64,000 bases of DNA from FEB-7 sp963698265 (GTDB lineage Bacteria; Pseudomonadota; Gammaproteobacteria; Burkholderiales; Usitatibacteraceae), in contig CAVOQC010000001.1 of the NCBI GenBank assembly GCA_963698265.1, positions 248,001-312,000 on the forward strand, read 5' to 3'. The translations under genes were made by a program, and so were the position numbers. Each line of letters opens with the position of its first letter. Position 1 is the stretch's first letter. Of the stretch, positions 26,017-33,811 are shown piece by piece. Below the pieces are notes generated by a model. The model was not told the origin of the DNA and did no database searches. It was given only the letters and a program-made list of their open reading frames with translations.

Positions 26017-27041
26017 GCCTTCCCTTTCGGAGCCGGCCCCGTCGTCCCCCGCACGATCAGCGGCGCCGGCATCTCCTTCACCCGCGGAACCGTCTTGCCT
26101 TCCAGCCGCGCCAGCAACCGCCTCCCCGCCTCGCGCCCGATCTCCGCCGACGGCACGCGAATGGTGGTGAGCCCGGGTGGGAGTTCCCCCGCCAGTTCGA
26201 TGTCGTCGAAGCCCGCGACCGACATCTCCCCCGGCACGTCGATCCCGCGCGCGCGCGCCTCCAGCAAAGCCCCGATGGCGAGCGGATCGTTGCCGCCAAT
26301 GACCGCCGTGAAACCGGGCGCGCGTTCGAGCAGCTTCACGAAGGCCTCGCGCCCGCGGGCCACGGAGAACGGCGCCTCGATCACGCGTTTCGCGGGAAGC
26401 TTGAATCCGCGTGAAGCCAGCGCATCACGAACGCCCGATAGCCGCTCACGCGCCCGGTCATTGTTGTTCGTGATACCCGCGATCACCGCGATCTCGCGAT
26501 GGCCCAGGTCGAGCAGATGTTGCGCCACCTTGATGGAGGCACCTCGGTGCGATAGCCCCACGCAGTGGTGATTCCCGGCGCCGTCGAGCGACCAGGTGAT
26601 TTCGTAAGGCACGCCCGCGCGCTCGAGCACGGCCAAGGTCTCGGGACGATGATCAAGCCCCACCAGCACCATGCCGTCGGCGCCGCGTTCCACCAGCGCG
26701 CGCGTGGCGGCCAGCTCGGCGTCGAGGTCGTAGTCGTGGCTCGCGAGCAGCAGCGTGTAGCCGGCCGCGGAGAGCTCCTGCGCGAGGGCATGGGTCGCGC
26801 CGGCGAAGATCGGGTTGTCCACCGGCGGGAAGACCGCGCCGATGGTGCGCGTGCGCCGCGTGGCGAGCGCCCGCGCCGTGCCGTGGGGCACGTAGCCCAG
26901 CATCGCGACCGCCTCCTGCACCCGGCCGCGCGTGTCCTCGCGGACCATGTCCGGTTCCGAGAGCGCGCGGGAAGCGGTGGCGAGCGAAACGCCGGCAGCA
27001 CGCGCCACGTCGGCGAGTCGGGGGCTTGGGGTTCGCGGCAT
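26004..27041 (-). CDS. LacI-family transcriptional regulator
   Basis: A 345-residue LacI-type regulator. The helix-turn-helix is at the very N-terminus (PRLADVARAAGVSLATASRALS, residues 8-29), followed by the hinge RALATRRTRTIGAV and a periplasmic-binding-protein-like effector domain ending in VAGFDDIELAGELPPGLTTI. The ATG at 27041 puts the DNA-binding domain at the usual place; an upstream ATG at 27149 adds unrelated residues. It is divergent from the TRAP/dehydrogenase operon. DHPS degradation clusters are reported to carry a LacI regulator named HpsR, which fits this gene by context. Confidence 0.92.
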   Translation of the reverse strand: MPRTPSPRLADVARAAGVSLATASRALSEPDMVREDTRGRVQEAVAMLGYVPHGTARALATRRTRTIGAVFPPVDNPIFAGATHALAQELSAAGYTLLLASHDYDLDAELAATRALVERGADGMVLVGLDHRPETLAVLERAGVPYEITWSLDGAGNHHCVGLSHRGASIKVAQHLLDLGHREIAVIAGITNNNDRARERLSGVRDALASRGFKLPAKRVIEAPFSVARGREAFVKLLERAPGFTAVIGGNDPLAIGALLEARARGIDVPGEMSVAGFDDIELAGELPPGLTTIRVPSAEIGREAGRRLLARLEGKTVPRVKEMPAPLIVRGTTGPAPKGKAWPR

Positions 27042-27062
27042 GGGCGTGACTCTACCACCGCG

Positions 27063-27150
27063 ATGAAAACGCTTGTGAAAACGGCCATGTTGCACCGCAC
27101 ATTGACGAGCGAGGCATACCCCCTCTACCCTGCCTGCAAGCGCTTTCATT
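27063..27150. promoter_or_regulatory. Candidate LacI operators in the divergent promoter region
   Basis: AAGCGCTT at 27138-27145, in the wider string GCAAGCGCTTTCATTTC, is the CG-centred palindrome typical of LacI-family operators. A degenerate partner, GAAAACGCTTGTGAAAAC, begins near 27065. The two lie about 70 bases apart between the lacI and dctP starts, allowing looping or double-site repression. Confidence 0.5.
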
Positions 27151-27253
27151 TCATTGCCGGGAGGGAAGTTCCGGAGCGCTGTCCGCCCACCGCGGCGGGC
27201 TCATGGAAACCGGCGGTCGTCCCAGGCCGCCCATAACAATGGAGGAGATCCCG

Positions 27254-28381
27254 ATGGTTCAATCCCGATGGAGTATTGCCCACGCGGCCGTGGCGGCTGC
27301 GGCGCTGGCGCTCGCGCCCGCGCTGGCGCTGTCCGCGGACAAGCCCGTGAAGATCCGCGTGCAGTCCGTGATCCCGACCTCGGCCGACGAGGTGACGATG
27401 CTCAAGGAGTTTGCCGCGGACGTGGCAAGCCTCACCGGCAACAGCGTCACGTTCGAGATCCTCCCGGCAGGCGCCGTGGTCGCGGTGAACGACACGCTGG
27501 ATGCGGTCGACAAGGGCCTGATCGAAGGCGGCTTCGCGTGGACGCACTACTGGTCCGGCAAGCACCCCGCCGCAACGCTCTTCGGCTCGCCCGCCGCGGG
27601 CTCCGGCCTCGGCATGGACAATTTCGCCTGGGTTTCGTGGTTCCTCTACGGTGGCGGCCAGAAGCTCTATGACCAGCTCTGGAAGGAAATGAAGGTCAAC
27701 GTGAAGGGCTTCATGCTGCAGCCCGTCGGCCCCGAGGCGCTCGGCTGGTTCAAGACGCCCATCAACAGCATGGCCGACTTCCGCAAGCTCCGCTTCCGTA
27801 CGCCGCCCGGCATCCCCGGCCAGATCTACAAGGACATCGGCGTGGCCTCCGTGGCCATGGGCGGCGGCGACATCCTGCCCGCGCTGGAAAAGGGCGTGAT
27901 CGACGCGGCCGAGTGGTGCTGCCCGAAGCCCGACATGACCTTCGGCTTCCAGAAGGTGCTGAAGCACTATTACCTGCAGGGCCTGCACCAGGTGGTGGTG
28001 AACGCCGACCTCTACATCAACGGCGACGTGTGGAAGAAGATGACGCCCGGCCAGCAGAAGGCGATCGAGGTTTCCGCCAACGCCTCCCTCATGAAGACGG
28101 TGGCCTACCGCATCCACGAGAACGGCAAGGCGCTGAAGGAACTCACCGAGAAGCACGGCGTGATCCTGCACGACACGCCCGCGGAGTACTTCAAGGAGTA
28201 CGGCGCGGCCGCCAAGAAGAGCTTCGAGAAGCACTCGGCGGAAAACGCGTTCTTCAAGACCGTGTGGGAAAGCCAGAAGGCGTTCGCCGAGACGGCGATT
28301 CCCTACTGGGCCGGCGCGCAGAAGTCGAACGCGAGCCTCGGTTCGGCCTACGCGGACGACCTGGCCAAGGCCAAGAAGTAG
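27254..28381 (+). CDS. dctP: TRAP transporter solute-binding protein (DctP family)
   Basis: A 375-residue periplasmic receptor of the DctP family. A signal peptide (MVQSRWSIAHAAVAAAALAL up to about ALSADK) precedes the mature domain. The family central region is visible: SMADFRKLRFRTPPGIPGQ, with the conserved Arg that binds a carboxylate or, in some receptors, a sulfonate, then GDILPALEKGVIDAAEW. The ATG at 27254 follows GGAGGAG by 6 bases, which decides it over upstream ATGs. It is the first gene of the rightward operon P-Q-M-hisD-like-SDR-ADH. DHPS is the favoured ligand by context. Confidence 0.9.
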   Translation: MVQSRWSIAHAAVAAAALALAPALALSADKPVKIRVQSVIPTSADEVTMLKEFAADVASLTGNSVTFEILPAGAVVAVNDTLDAVDKGLIEGGFAWTHYWSGKHPAATLFGSPAAGSGLGMDNFAWVSWFLYGGGQKLYDQLWKEMKVNVKGFMLQPVGPEALGWFKTPINSMADFRKLRFRTPPGIPGQIYKDIGVASVAMGGGDILPALEKGVIDAAEWCCPKPDMTFGFQKVLKHYYLQGLHQVVVNADLYINGDVWKKMTPGQQKAIEVSANASLMKTVAYRIHENGKALKELTEKHGVILHDTPAEYFKEYGAAAKKSFEKHSAENAFFKTVWESQKAFAETAIPYWAGAQKSNASLGSAYADDLAKAKK

Positions 28382-28534
28382 GCCTGCAGCGGCCGCGGTG
28401 CGGGGAAGTCCCTCCCGCACGCGGCCGTGATTCCCGACGCATGAATGCGGGCGGGCGCGACCCCGGGTCGCGCTCCCGGGCGACGCACGCGCCTCGCGGG
28501 CGCGCCGCCCCTACCCTGAGGAGAGCGCACCACC

Positions 28535-29134
28535 ATGGCTGAAATCCCGATTCTCGACGATGAAATGATCGCCGGCCGGCGCGCCGACGTCGGCCACGGG
28601 CTGCCCGACGACATGCCGCCGTGGATGTCGCGCACGATCATCGTCATCGACACCTTCAGCCAGTGGACAGGCCGCGTGGTGAGCTGGCTCACCCTCCCCC
28701 TCATGCTCGCGATGGTCTACGAGGTGGTCGCGCGCTACGCGTTCACCGCGCCCACCATGTGGGCTTACGACATGAGCCGCATGATCTACGGCGCGCTCTT
28801 CATCCTCGGCGCTGCCTACGCGCTCTCCAAGGGCGTGCACATCCGTTCGGACTTTCTCTATCGCAAGTGGTCGGTGCAGACGCAAGGCAGGGTCGATACC
28901 GGCCTCTACCTCGTCTTCTACTTCCCCTCGATGATCGTCTTCCTGTGGGTGGCGTCCAAGTGGGCCTGGAAGGCCGTCGAGGGCGCCGAGCGCGGCATGG
29001 ACACCGCGTGGATGCCGCTGCTGGGGCCGGTGAAGAGCTGCCTGCCCATCGGCATCGCGTTCCTCCTGATCCAGGGGGTTTCCGAACTCCTGAAAAGCGT
29101 GCACGCGGCGCGTGCCGGAAAGTGGCCGCAATGA
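28535..29134 (+). CDS. dctQ: TRAP transporter small permease (DctQ family)
   Basis: A 199-residue membrane protein with four hydrophobic helices, the small TRAP permease. The hydrophilic N-terminus is followed by FSQWTGRVVSWLTLPLMLAM and the conserved MWAYDMSRMIYGALFILGAAYALSKG, split across the helix 2 region. It starts 153 bases after dctP, a longer gap with no gene in it, and its stop overlaps the dctM start (ATGA). Confidence 0.9.
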   Translation: MAEIPILDDEMIAGRRADVGHGLPDDMPPWMSRTIIVIDTFSQWTGRVVSWLTLPLMLAMVYEVVARYAFTAPTMWAYDMSRMIYGALFILGAAYALSKGVHIRSDFLYRKWSVQTQGRVDTGLYLVFYFPSMIVFLWVASKWAWKAVEGAERGMDTAWMPLLGPVKSCLPIGIAFLLIQGVSELLKSVHAARAGKWPQ

Positions 29135-30450
29135 GCCCGGAGATGATCGGCCTCGTAATGATCGGGGCAATGCTCGCCGGCATCTTCATCGGCTTCCCGA
29201 TCTCCTTCACGCTGATTTTCCTGGGCCTCGTGTTCGGCTACTGGGGCTTCGGCGAACTCGTCTTCTACCTGATGACGCTGCAGTTCAATGCTTCGATGAT
29301 GGAGCAGACCCTCTCCGCGGTGCCGCTCTTCGTCTTCATGGGCATCATGATGGAGCAGGCGAACCTGATGGAGAAGCTCTTCGACGCGGTGCAGAAGATG
29401 CTCGCGCGCGTGCGCGGCTCGCTCTACCTCGCGGTGATGTTCGTGGCGACCATCTTCGCTGCGGCCACGGGGATCGTGGGCGCCTCCGTCACGATCCTCG
29501 GGATCATGGCCGGCAAGTCGATGACGCGCTCCGGCTACGACGTGCAGCTCTCCTCGGGCCTCATCGCCGCGGGCGGCACGCTCGGCATCCTGATCCCGCC
29601 CTCCATCATGCTGGTGGTGATGGGGCCGGTGCTGGAAGTGCCGGTGACCACGCTCTTCGCCGCGGCCATCGTGCCCGGGATCCTGCTCGCACTCCTCTTC
29701 ACCGGCTACGCGATGATCCGCTGCATCATCAACCCGGCGCTCGGCCCGGCGCTGCCCCTCGAGGAGCACCCCGAGAACATGCGCGAGGTGTGGGCGCAGT
29801 TCTTCCTGGGCCTCGTCCCGCCGGCGACCCTGGTGCTCGCCGCACTCGGCAGCATCGTCTTCGGGTTCGCAACACCCACCGAGGGAGCGGCCTGTGGTGC
29901 CGCGGGCGCGCTCCTGCTCACCGCGGCGTACGGCAAGCTCTCGGGCACGAACCTGCGGGATGCGCTCATCCGCACGCTCGAGATCTCGGTGCTGATCCTC
30001 TTCCTCGTGGCGGCGTCGAATTTCTTCGGCGCGGTCTTCGCGCGGCTGGGCACGCCCACCATGCTCACCGACTTCCTGCTCGCGATGGACATGAACCCCT
30101 ACATGACGCTCTTCGTCATCATGGCGCTCATCTTCCTGCTGGGCTGGCCGCTCGAGTGGGTCCCGATCGTGCTGATCGTGGTGCCCTTCCTGCTGCCGCT
30201 GGTGCGAAGCCTCGGCTTCGACCTCGCGTGGTTCGGGATCCTCGTGGCGGTGAACCTGCAGACCGCGTGGCTATCTCCACCGGTCGCGCTGTCGGCCTAT
30301 TTTCTCAAGGGCGTGGTCCCGCAGTGGGAACTCACCGACATCTACAAGGGCATGCTGCAGTTCATGGGCCTGCAGCTCTTCGGCCTGGTGATGATCATCA
30401 TCTTCCCGCAGATCGCGCTGTGGCTGCCGGAATACATCTACGGGAAATAG
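29131..30450 (+). CDS. dctM: TRAP transporter large permease (DctM family)
   Basis: A 439-residue permease with about 12 helices, the ion-coupled transport subunit of the TRAP system. Conserved segments include VPLFVFMGIMMEQANLMEKL, FAAATGIVGASVTILGIMAG and GGTLGILIPPSIMLVV. The ATG at 29131 overlaps the dctQ stop by four bases. The next gene starts 4 bases after its stop. Confidence 0.93.
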   Translation: MSPEMIGLVMIGAMLAGIFIGFPISFTLIFLGLVFGYWGFGELVFYLMTLQFNASMMEQTLSAVPLFVFMGIMMEQANLMEKLFDAVQKMLARVRGSLYLAVMFVATIFAAATGIVGASVTILGIMAGKSMTRSGYDVQLSSGLIAAGGTLGILIPPSIMLVVMGPVLEVPVTTLFAAAIVPGILLALLFTGYAMIRCIINPALGPALPLEEHPENMREVWAQFFLGLVPPATLVLAALGSIVFGFATPTEGAACGAAGALLLTAAYGKLSGTNLRDALIRTLEISVLILFLVAASNFFGAVFARLGTPTMLTDFLLAMDMNPYMTLFVIMALIFLLGWPLEWVPIVLIVVPFLLPLVRSLGFDLAWFGILVAVNLQTAWLSPPVALSAYFLKGVVPQWELTDIYKGMLQFMGLQLFGLVMIIIFPQIALWLPEYIYGK

Positions 30451-30454
30451 CGAC

Positions 30455-31768
30455 ATGACGACCCAATACCTGAAGAAGGCGGCGAAGACGCCGGAGACGG
30501 AGAGCGGAAACGCGCGCAAGGTCGCCGAGGAGATGTTGCGGGAAATCGAGCGCAGGGGCGAGGCGGCGGTGCGCGAGTACGCCGAGAAGCTCGACAAGTG
30601 GACGGGAGAAATCGTCGTTACGCCCGACGAAATCGAGCGGCGCACCCACGCCATCGACGCGGATGTGAAGCGCGACATCGAGTTCGCCGCGGGCCAGGTG
30701 CGCCGCTTCGCCGAGGCCCAGCACGCCTCTGCCCGGGAGTTCTCGATGGAAATCCACCCGGGCCTCACCGCCGGCCAGCGCCTGATCCCGGTGAACGTCG
30801 CGGGCTGTTACGTGCCCACGGGGCGCTACGCGCACATCGCCTCGGCCTACATGGCGATCGCCACCGCCAAGGCCGCGGGCGTGCCCACGGTGATCGCCTG
30901 CTCCACGCCCTACCAGGGGGAGGGCATCCATCCGCAGGTGCTCTACGCGATGAAGGTGGCGGGCGCGGACACGATCATGACGCTGGGCGGCGTGCAGGCG
31001 ATCGCCACACTCGCCTACGGGCTCTTCACGGAGAAACCCGCCGACATCATCGTCGGCCCCGGCAACAAGTTCGTGGCCGAAGCCAAGCGCCTGCTCTTCG
31101 GGAAGGTCGGCATCGACGTCTTCGCCGGGCCTTCGGAAGTGGCGGTGATCGCGGACGAAACGGCGGATGCGGCCATCGTCGCTTCCGATCTCGTGGGCCA
31201 GGCCGAGCACGGGCACGAGTCGCCTGCGTGGCTCTTCACCACTTCACGAAAGCTTGCCGAGGACGTGATGCGGCGCGTGCCCGCGCTCGTGGCGGCACTT
31301 CCACCCACCGCGCGCGATGCGGCCGGTGCCGCCTGGCGCGACTACGGCGAAGTGATCCTGTGCGACACGCGAGAGGAAGTGGCGCAGGTTTCCGACAAGT
31401 ACGCCTCCGAGCACCTCGAGGTGCACGCGGCCGACCTCGACTGGTGGCTCGCGCGCCTCACCTGCTACGGCTCGCTCTTCCTGGGCGAAGAGACGACGGT
31501 CGCTTTCGGCGACAAGGCTTCCGGCCCCAATCATGTGCTGCCCACGCGCGGCGCGGCGCGCTACTCCGGGGGCCTGTCGGTGCACAAGTTCGTGAAGACC
31601 GTCACGTGGCAGCGCATGACGAGACAGGCCAACCACGAAATCGCGCAGGTTACCGCCCGCATCTCGCGCCTCGAAGGCATGGAAGCGCACGCGCGCACGG
31701 CCGATGACCGCCTGGCGAAGTACTTCCCCGGCGAGCGCTTCACGCTGGGCGCGCCCGTGGAGCGCTGA
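30455..31768 (+). CDS. hpsN: HisD-family dehydrogenase, probable sulfopropanediol 3-dehydrogenase
   Basis: A 437-residue member of the histidinol dehydrogenase family. The zinc and catalytic set is present: Gln/His in LVGQAEHGHES, Glu-His in ASEHLEV, Asp in GDKASGPNHVLPT and a C-terminal His in LEGMEAHART. It is not in a histidine operon: it begins 4 bases after a TRAP permease and precedes two more dehydrogenases under a divergent LacI gene. That is the gene content of DHPS clusters in which HpsN oxidises (R)-DHPS to (R)-sulfolactate in two NAD-linked steps. Other primary alcohols remain possible, since HisD homologues of unknown substrate also occur in TRAP operons. Confidence 0.65.
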   Translation: MTTQYLKKAAKTPETESGNARKVAEEMLREIERRGEAAVREYAEKLDKWTGEIVVTPDEIERRTHAIDADVKRDIEFAAGQVRRFAEAQHASAREFSMEIHPGLTAGQRLIPVNVAGCYVPTGRYAHIASAYMAIATAKAAGVPTVIACSTPYQGEGIHPQVLYAMKVAGADTIMTLGGVQAIATLAYGLFTEKPADIIVGPGNKFVAEAKRLLFGKVGIDVFAGPSEVAVIADETADAAIVASDLVGQAEHGHESPAWLFTTSRKLAEDVMRRVPALVAALPPTARDAAGAAWRDYGEVILCDTREEVAQVSDKYASEHLEVHAADLDWWLARLTCYGSLFLGEETTVAFGDKASGPNHVLPTRGAARYSGGLSVHKFVKTVTWQRMTRQANHEIAQVTARISRLEGMEAHARTADDRLAKYFPGERFTLGAPVER

Positions 31769-31772
31769 TCCC

Positions 31773-32540
31773 GTGGCCGCACCCGCCCTCTTCGACCTCG
31801 CCGGAAAGACGGCGCTGGTGACGGGCGCCAATTCCGGCATCGGCCGGGAGATCGCCTTGGCGCTTTCCGAGGCGGGGGCAGCCGTGGTGCTCGTGGCTAG
31901 GCGCGCGGCGGAACTCGATGACGCGAAGCGCGAGGTCGAGTCCGAAGGCGGCAAGGCCGCGGCCCTTCCGGCCGACCTGGCCGACCGGGTCGCGCTTCGC
32001 GATGCCGCGAAGCGCTGCTCCGCCTTCTTCGGCGACCCCGACATCCTCGTGAACGCGGCAGGCATCAACCGACGCGGGCCGCTACCCGACATCACCGAGG
32101 AGGACTGGGACGCGACTCTCGCCATCAACCTCGCCGTGCCCTTCTTCCTCTCCCAGGCCCTCGCCCCCGCGATGCAGCGCCGCGGCTGGGGGCGGATCAT
32201 CAACATCGCCTCGCTGCAGTCGCTGCGCGCCTTCCCGATGAGCGCGCCCTACGGCGCCTCCAAGGGCGGCGTCATGCAACTTACGCGCGCGCTCGCGGAG
32301 GCGTTCTCGAAGGACGGCGTCACCGCGAACGCGATCGCGCCGGGCTTCTTCCCGACCGCGCTCACCGCCCCGGTGGTGAACGACCCGGCGCGCTGGGAGA
32401 AGATGGCGGCGAGCACCTTCGCCAGGCGCAACGGCGAGCTGCGCGACCTGCGCGGCACCGCGGTCTTCCTCGCGAGCCGCGCCTCCGACTACGTGACCGG
32501 CCAGACGATCTTCGTCGACGGCGGCTTTTCCGCGGGATGA
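31773..32540 (+). CDS. Short-chain dehydrogenase/reductase (HpsO/HpsP candidate)
   Basis: A 255-residue classical SDR. The cofactor loop is TGANSGIGREIAL near residue 16, the NAG motif is in LVNAAGIN, and the catalytic Ser, Tyr and Lys lie in NIASLQSL and YGASKGG. The C-terminus ends FVDGGFSAG. The best start is the GTG at 31773, 2 bases after the previous stop; the ATG further upstream lies inside the previous gene. DHPS clusters contain two extra dehydrogenases (HpsO, HpsP) that together racemise DHPS through the 2-keto form; this gene and the next match that pair, though I cannot say which is which. Confidence 0.85.
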   Translation: MAAPALFDLAGKTALVTGANSGIGREIALALSEAGAAVVLVARRAAELDDAKREVESEGGKAAALPADLADRVALRDAAKRCSAFFGDPDILVNAAGINRRGPLPDITEEDWDATLAINLAVPFFLSQALAPAMQRRGWGRIINIASLQSLRAFPMSAPYGASKGGVMQLTRALAEAFSKDGVTANAIAPGFFPTALTAPVVNDPARWEKMAASTFARRNGELRDLRGTAVFLASRASDYVTGQTIFVDGGFSAG

Positions 32541-32544
32541 AACC

Positions 32545-33537
32545 ATGAAGGCACTCGTCTACACCGCTCCGCGCGAGGTGGTCCTGCGCGACGAACCCGA
32601 GCCTGCGCCCGGCGCAGGCGATGTCGTCATCCGGGTCGATGCCGTGGGCATCTGCGGCTCCGACATGCACGCCTACCACGGCCACGACCCGCGGCGCGTG
32701 CCACCGCTCATCCTCGGCCACGAACTCGCCGGCGAGATTCTCTCCGGGCCCGGCAAGGGGCGGCGCGTCACCGTGAACCCCATCATCAGTTGCGGGCACT
32801 GCGAGTACTGCGTGCAGGGGCGCAACAACCTCTGCGCCAACCGCACGATGATCGGCATGCAGCGCCCGGGCGGCTTCGCCGAGCGCGTGGCCACGGCCGC
32901 GAGCGCGGTGATCGAGCTTCCCGAGGGCATGGACACGCGCGCCGCCGCGCTCACGGAGCCCGCCGCCACCGCGCTGCATGCACTCGCACTCGCCTCGCGT
33001 GCGCTCCAGCGGCCGGTGCCGGAATGCAAGGTGCTGGTGATCGGCGGCGGCGCCATCGGGCTCCTCACGGCGCTGCTGCTGCGGCACTGGGGCGCGCGGC
33101 GCATCTTCCTCGCCGAGACCAACGCGCTCAGGCGCGAGGCGGCGAAGCGCGAGGCCGACGTCGAGGCCTACGACCCGCTCGCCGGCGGCGGCCCGGGCGA
33201 GAACTCGGTGGAACTGGTGATCGACGCCGTGGGTGCCGCGCCCACGCGCAAGGCCGCGCTCGCGGCGGTGAAGCCCGGCGGCGTGATGCTGCACGTGGGC
33301 CTGCAGGACTGGGCCTCCGAGATCGACATGCGAAAGCTCACCCTCGCCGAGGTGACGCTCATCGGCGCCTACACCTACGCCACGGCGGACCTTCGCGCTG
33401 CCGCCGTGGCTCTCCACGAAGGCGCCTTCGGCAAGCTCGGCTGGGTCGAGGAGCGCCCGCTCGCCGAGGGCGCGCGCGCCTTCGACGACCTGCACCACGG
33501 TCGCAGCGCCGCGGCCAAGATCCTTCTTCGGCCATGA
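32545..33537 (+). CDS. Zinc-dependent medium-chain alcohol dehydrogenase (HpsO/HpsP candidate)
   Basis: A 330-residue medium-chain dehydrogenase. Catalytic zinc ligands are Cys37 in GICGSD and His57-Glu58 in LGHELAGE. The structural zinc cysteines are in CGHCEYCVQGRNNLC. The cofactor fold is VLVIGGGAIGLLTALLL. It resembles sorbitol/threonine dehydrogenases, so oxidation of a secondary alcohol is likely. It starts 4 bases after the SDR stop. With the SDR and HpsN-like protein it completes a three-dehydrogenase set. Confidence 0.87.
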   Translation: MKALVYTAPREVVLRDEPEPAPGAGDVVIRVDAVGICGSDMHAYHGHDPRRVPPLILGHELAGEILSGPGKGRRVTVNPIISCGHCEYCVQGRNNLCANRTMIGMQRPGGFAERVATAASAVIELPEGMDTRAAALTEPAATALHALALASRALQRPVPECKVLVIGGGAIGLLTALLLRHWGARRIFLAETNALRREAAKREADVEAYDPLAGGGPGENSVELVIDAVGAAPTRKAALAAVKPGGVMLHVGLQDWASEIDMRKLTLAEVTLIGAYTYATADLRAAAVALHEGAFGKLGWVEERPLAEGARAFDDLHHGRSAAAKILLRP

Positions 33538-33578
33538 GGCGCGCCGCCGCCGTCAACCCTCGCCAATCCTCCCCGACC

Positions 33579-33806
33579 ATGACCGAACCGAACCGCCGCC
33601 CGCCGCGAGAGGCACTGAGCGAATCGCACATTCCCGCGACCGATCCGGAGCCTCTCCCGCCGGGCGAACCCGAAGCTCCCGTGACCGAACCGGAACGCCT
33701 GCCCCCGGGCGGACCCGAAGTTCCCGTGACCGAGCCGGATCGCCCCGCGCCGCGCGAGGACCCGGGCGAACCCGAAGTCCCCGTGACCGAGCCGAACTAC
33801 CGCTAG
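33579..33806 (+). CDS. Small proline-rich repeat protein
   Basis: A 75-residue frame starting MTEPNRRPPREALSES and built from three imperfect copies of a PGEPEVPVTEPxRxPP unit; the DNA repeats track the protein repeats. No signal peptide or helix is visible, and the sequence should be disordered. The ribosome site is weak. It fills the gap between the alcohol dehydrogenase and the GMC oxidoreductase, ending 5 bases before the latter's ATG. The opposite strand is also open, so coding status is uncertain. Confidence 0.45.
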   Translation: MTEPNRRPPREALSESHIPATDPEPLPPGEPEAPVTEPERLPPGGPEVPVTEPDRPAPREDPGEPEVPVTEPNYR

Positions 33807-33811
33807 CCGCC

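Noticed and set aside
30455..31768. Histidinol dehydrogenase of histidine biosynthesis
   Set aside because: The fold fits, but the gene sits in a TRAP/LacI operon with two other dehydrogenases and no his genes, so a catabolic alcohol dehydrogenase is the better reading.
33640..33800. CRISPR-like direct repeats
   Set aside because: The repeats are imperfect, in reading-frame register, without unique spacers of constant length and without cas genes.
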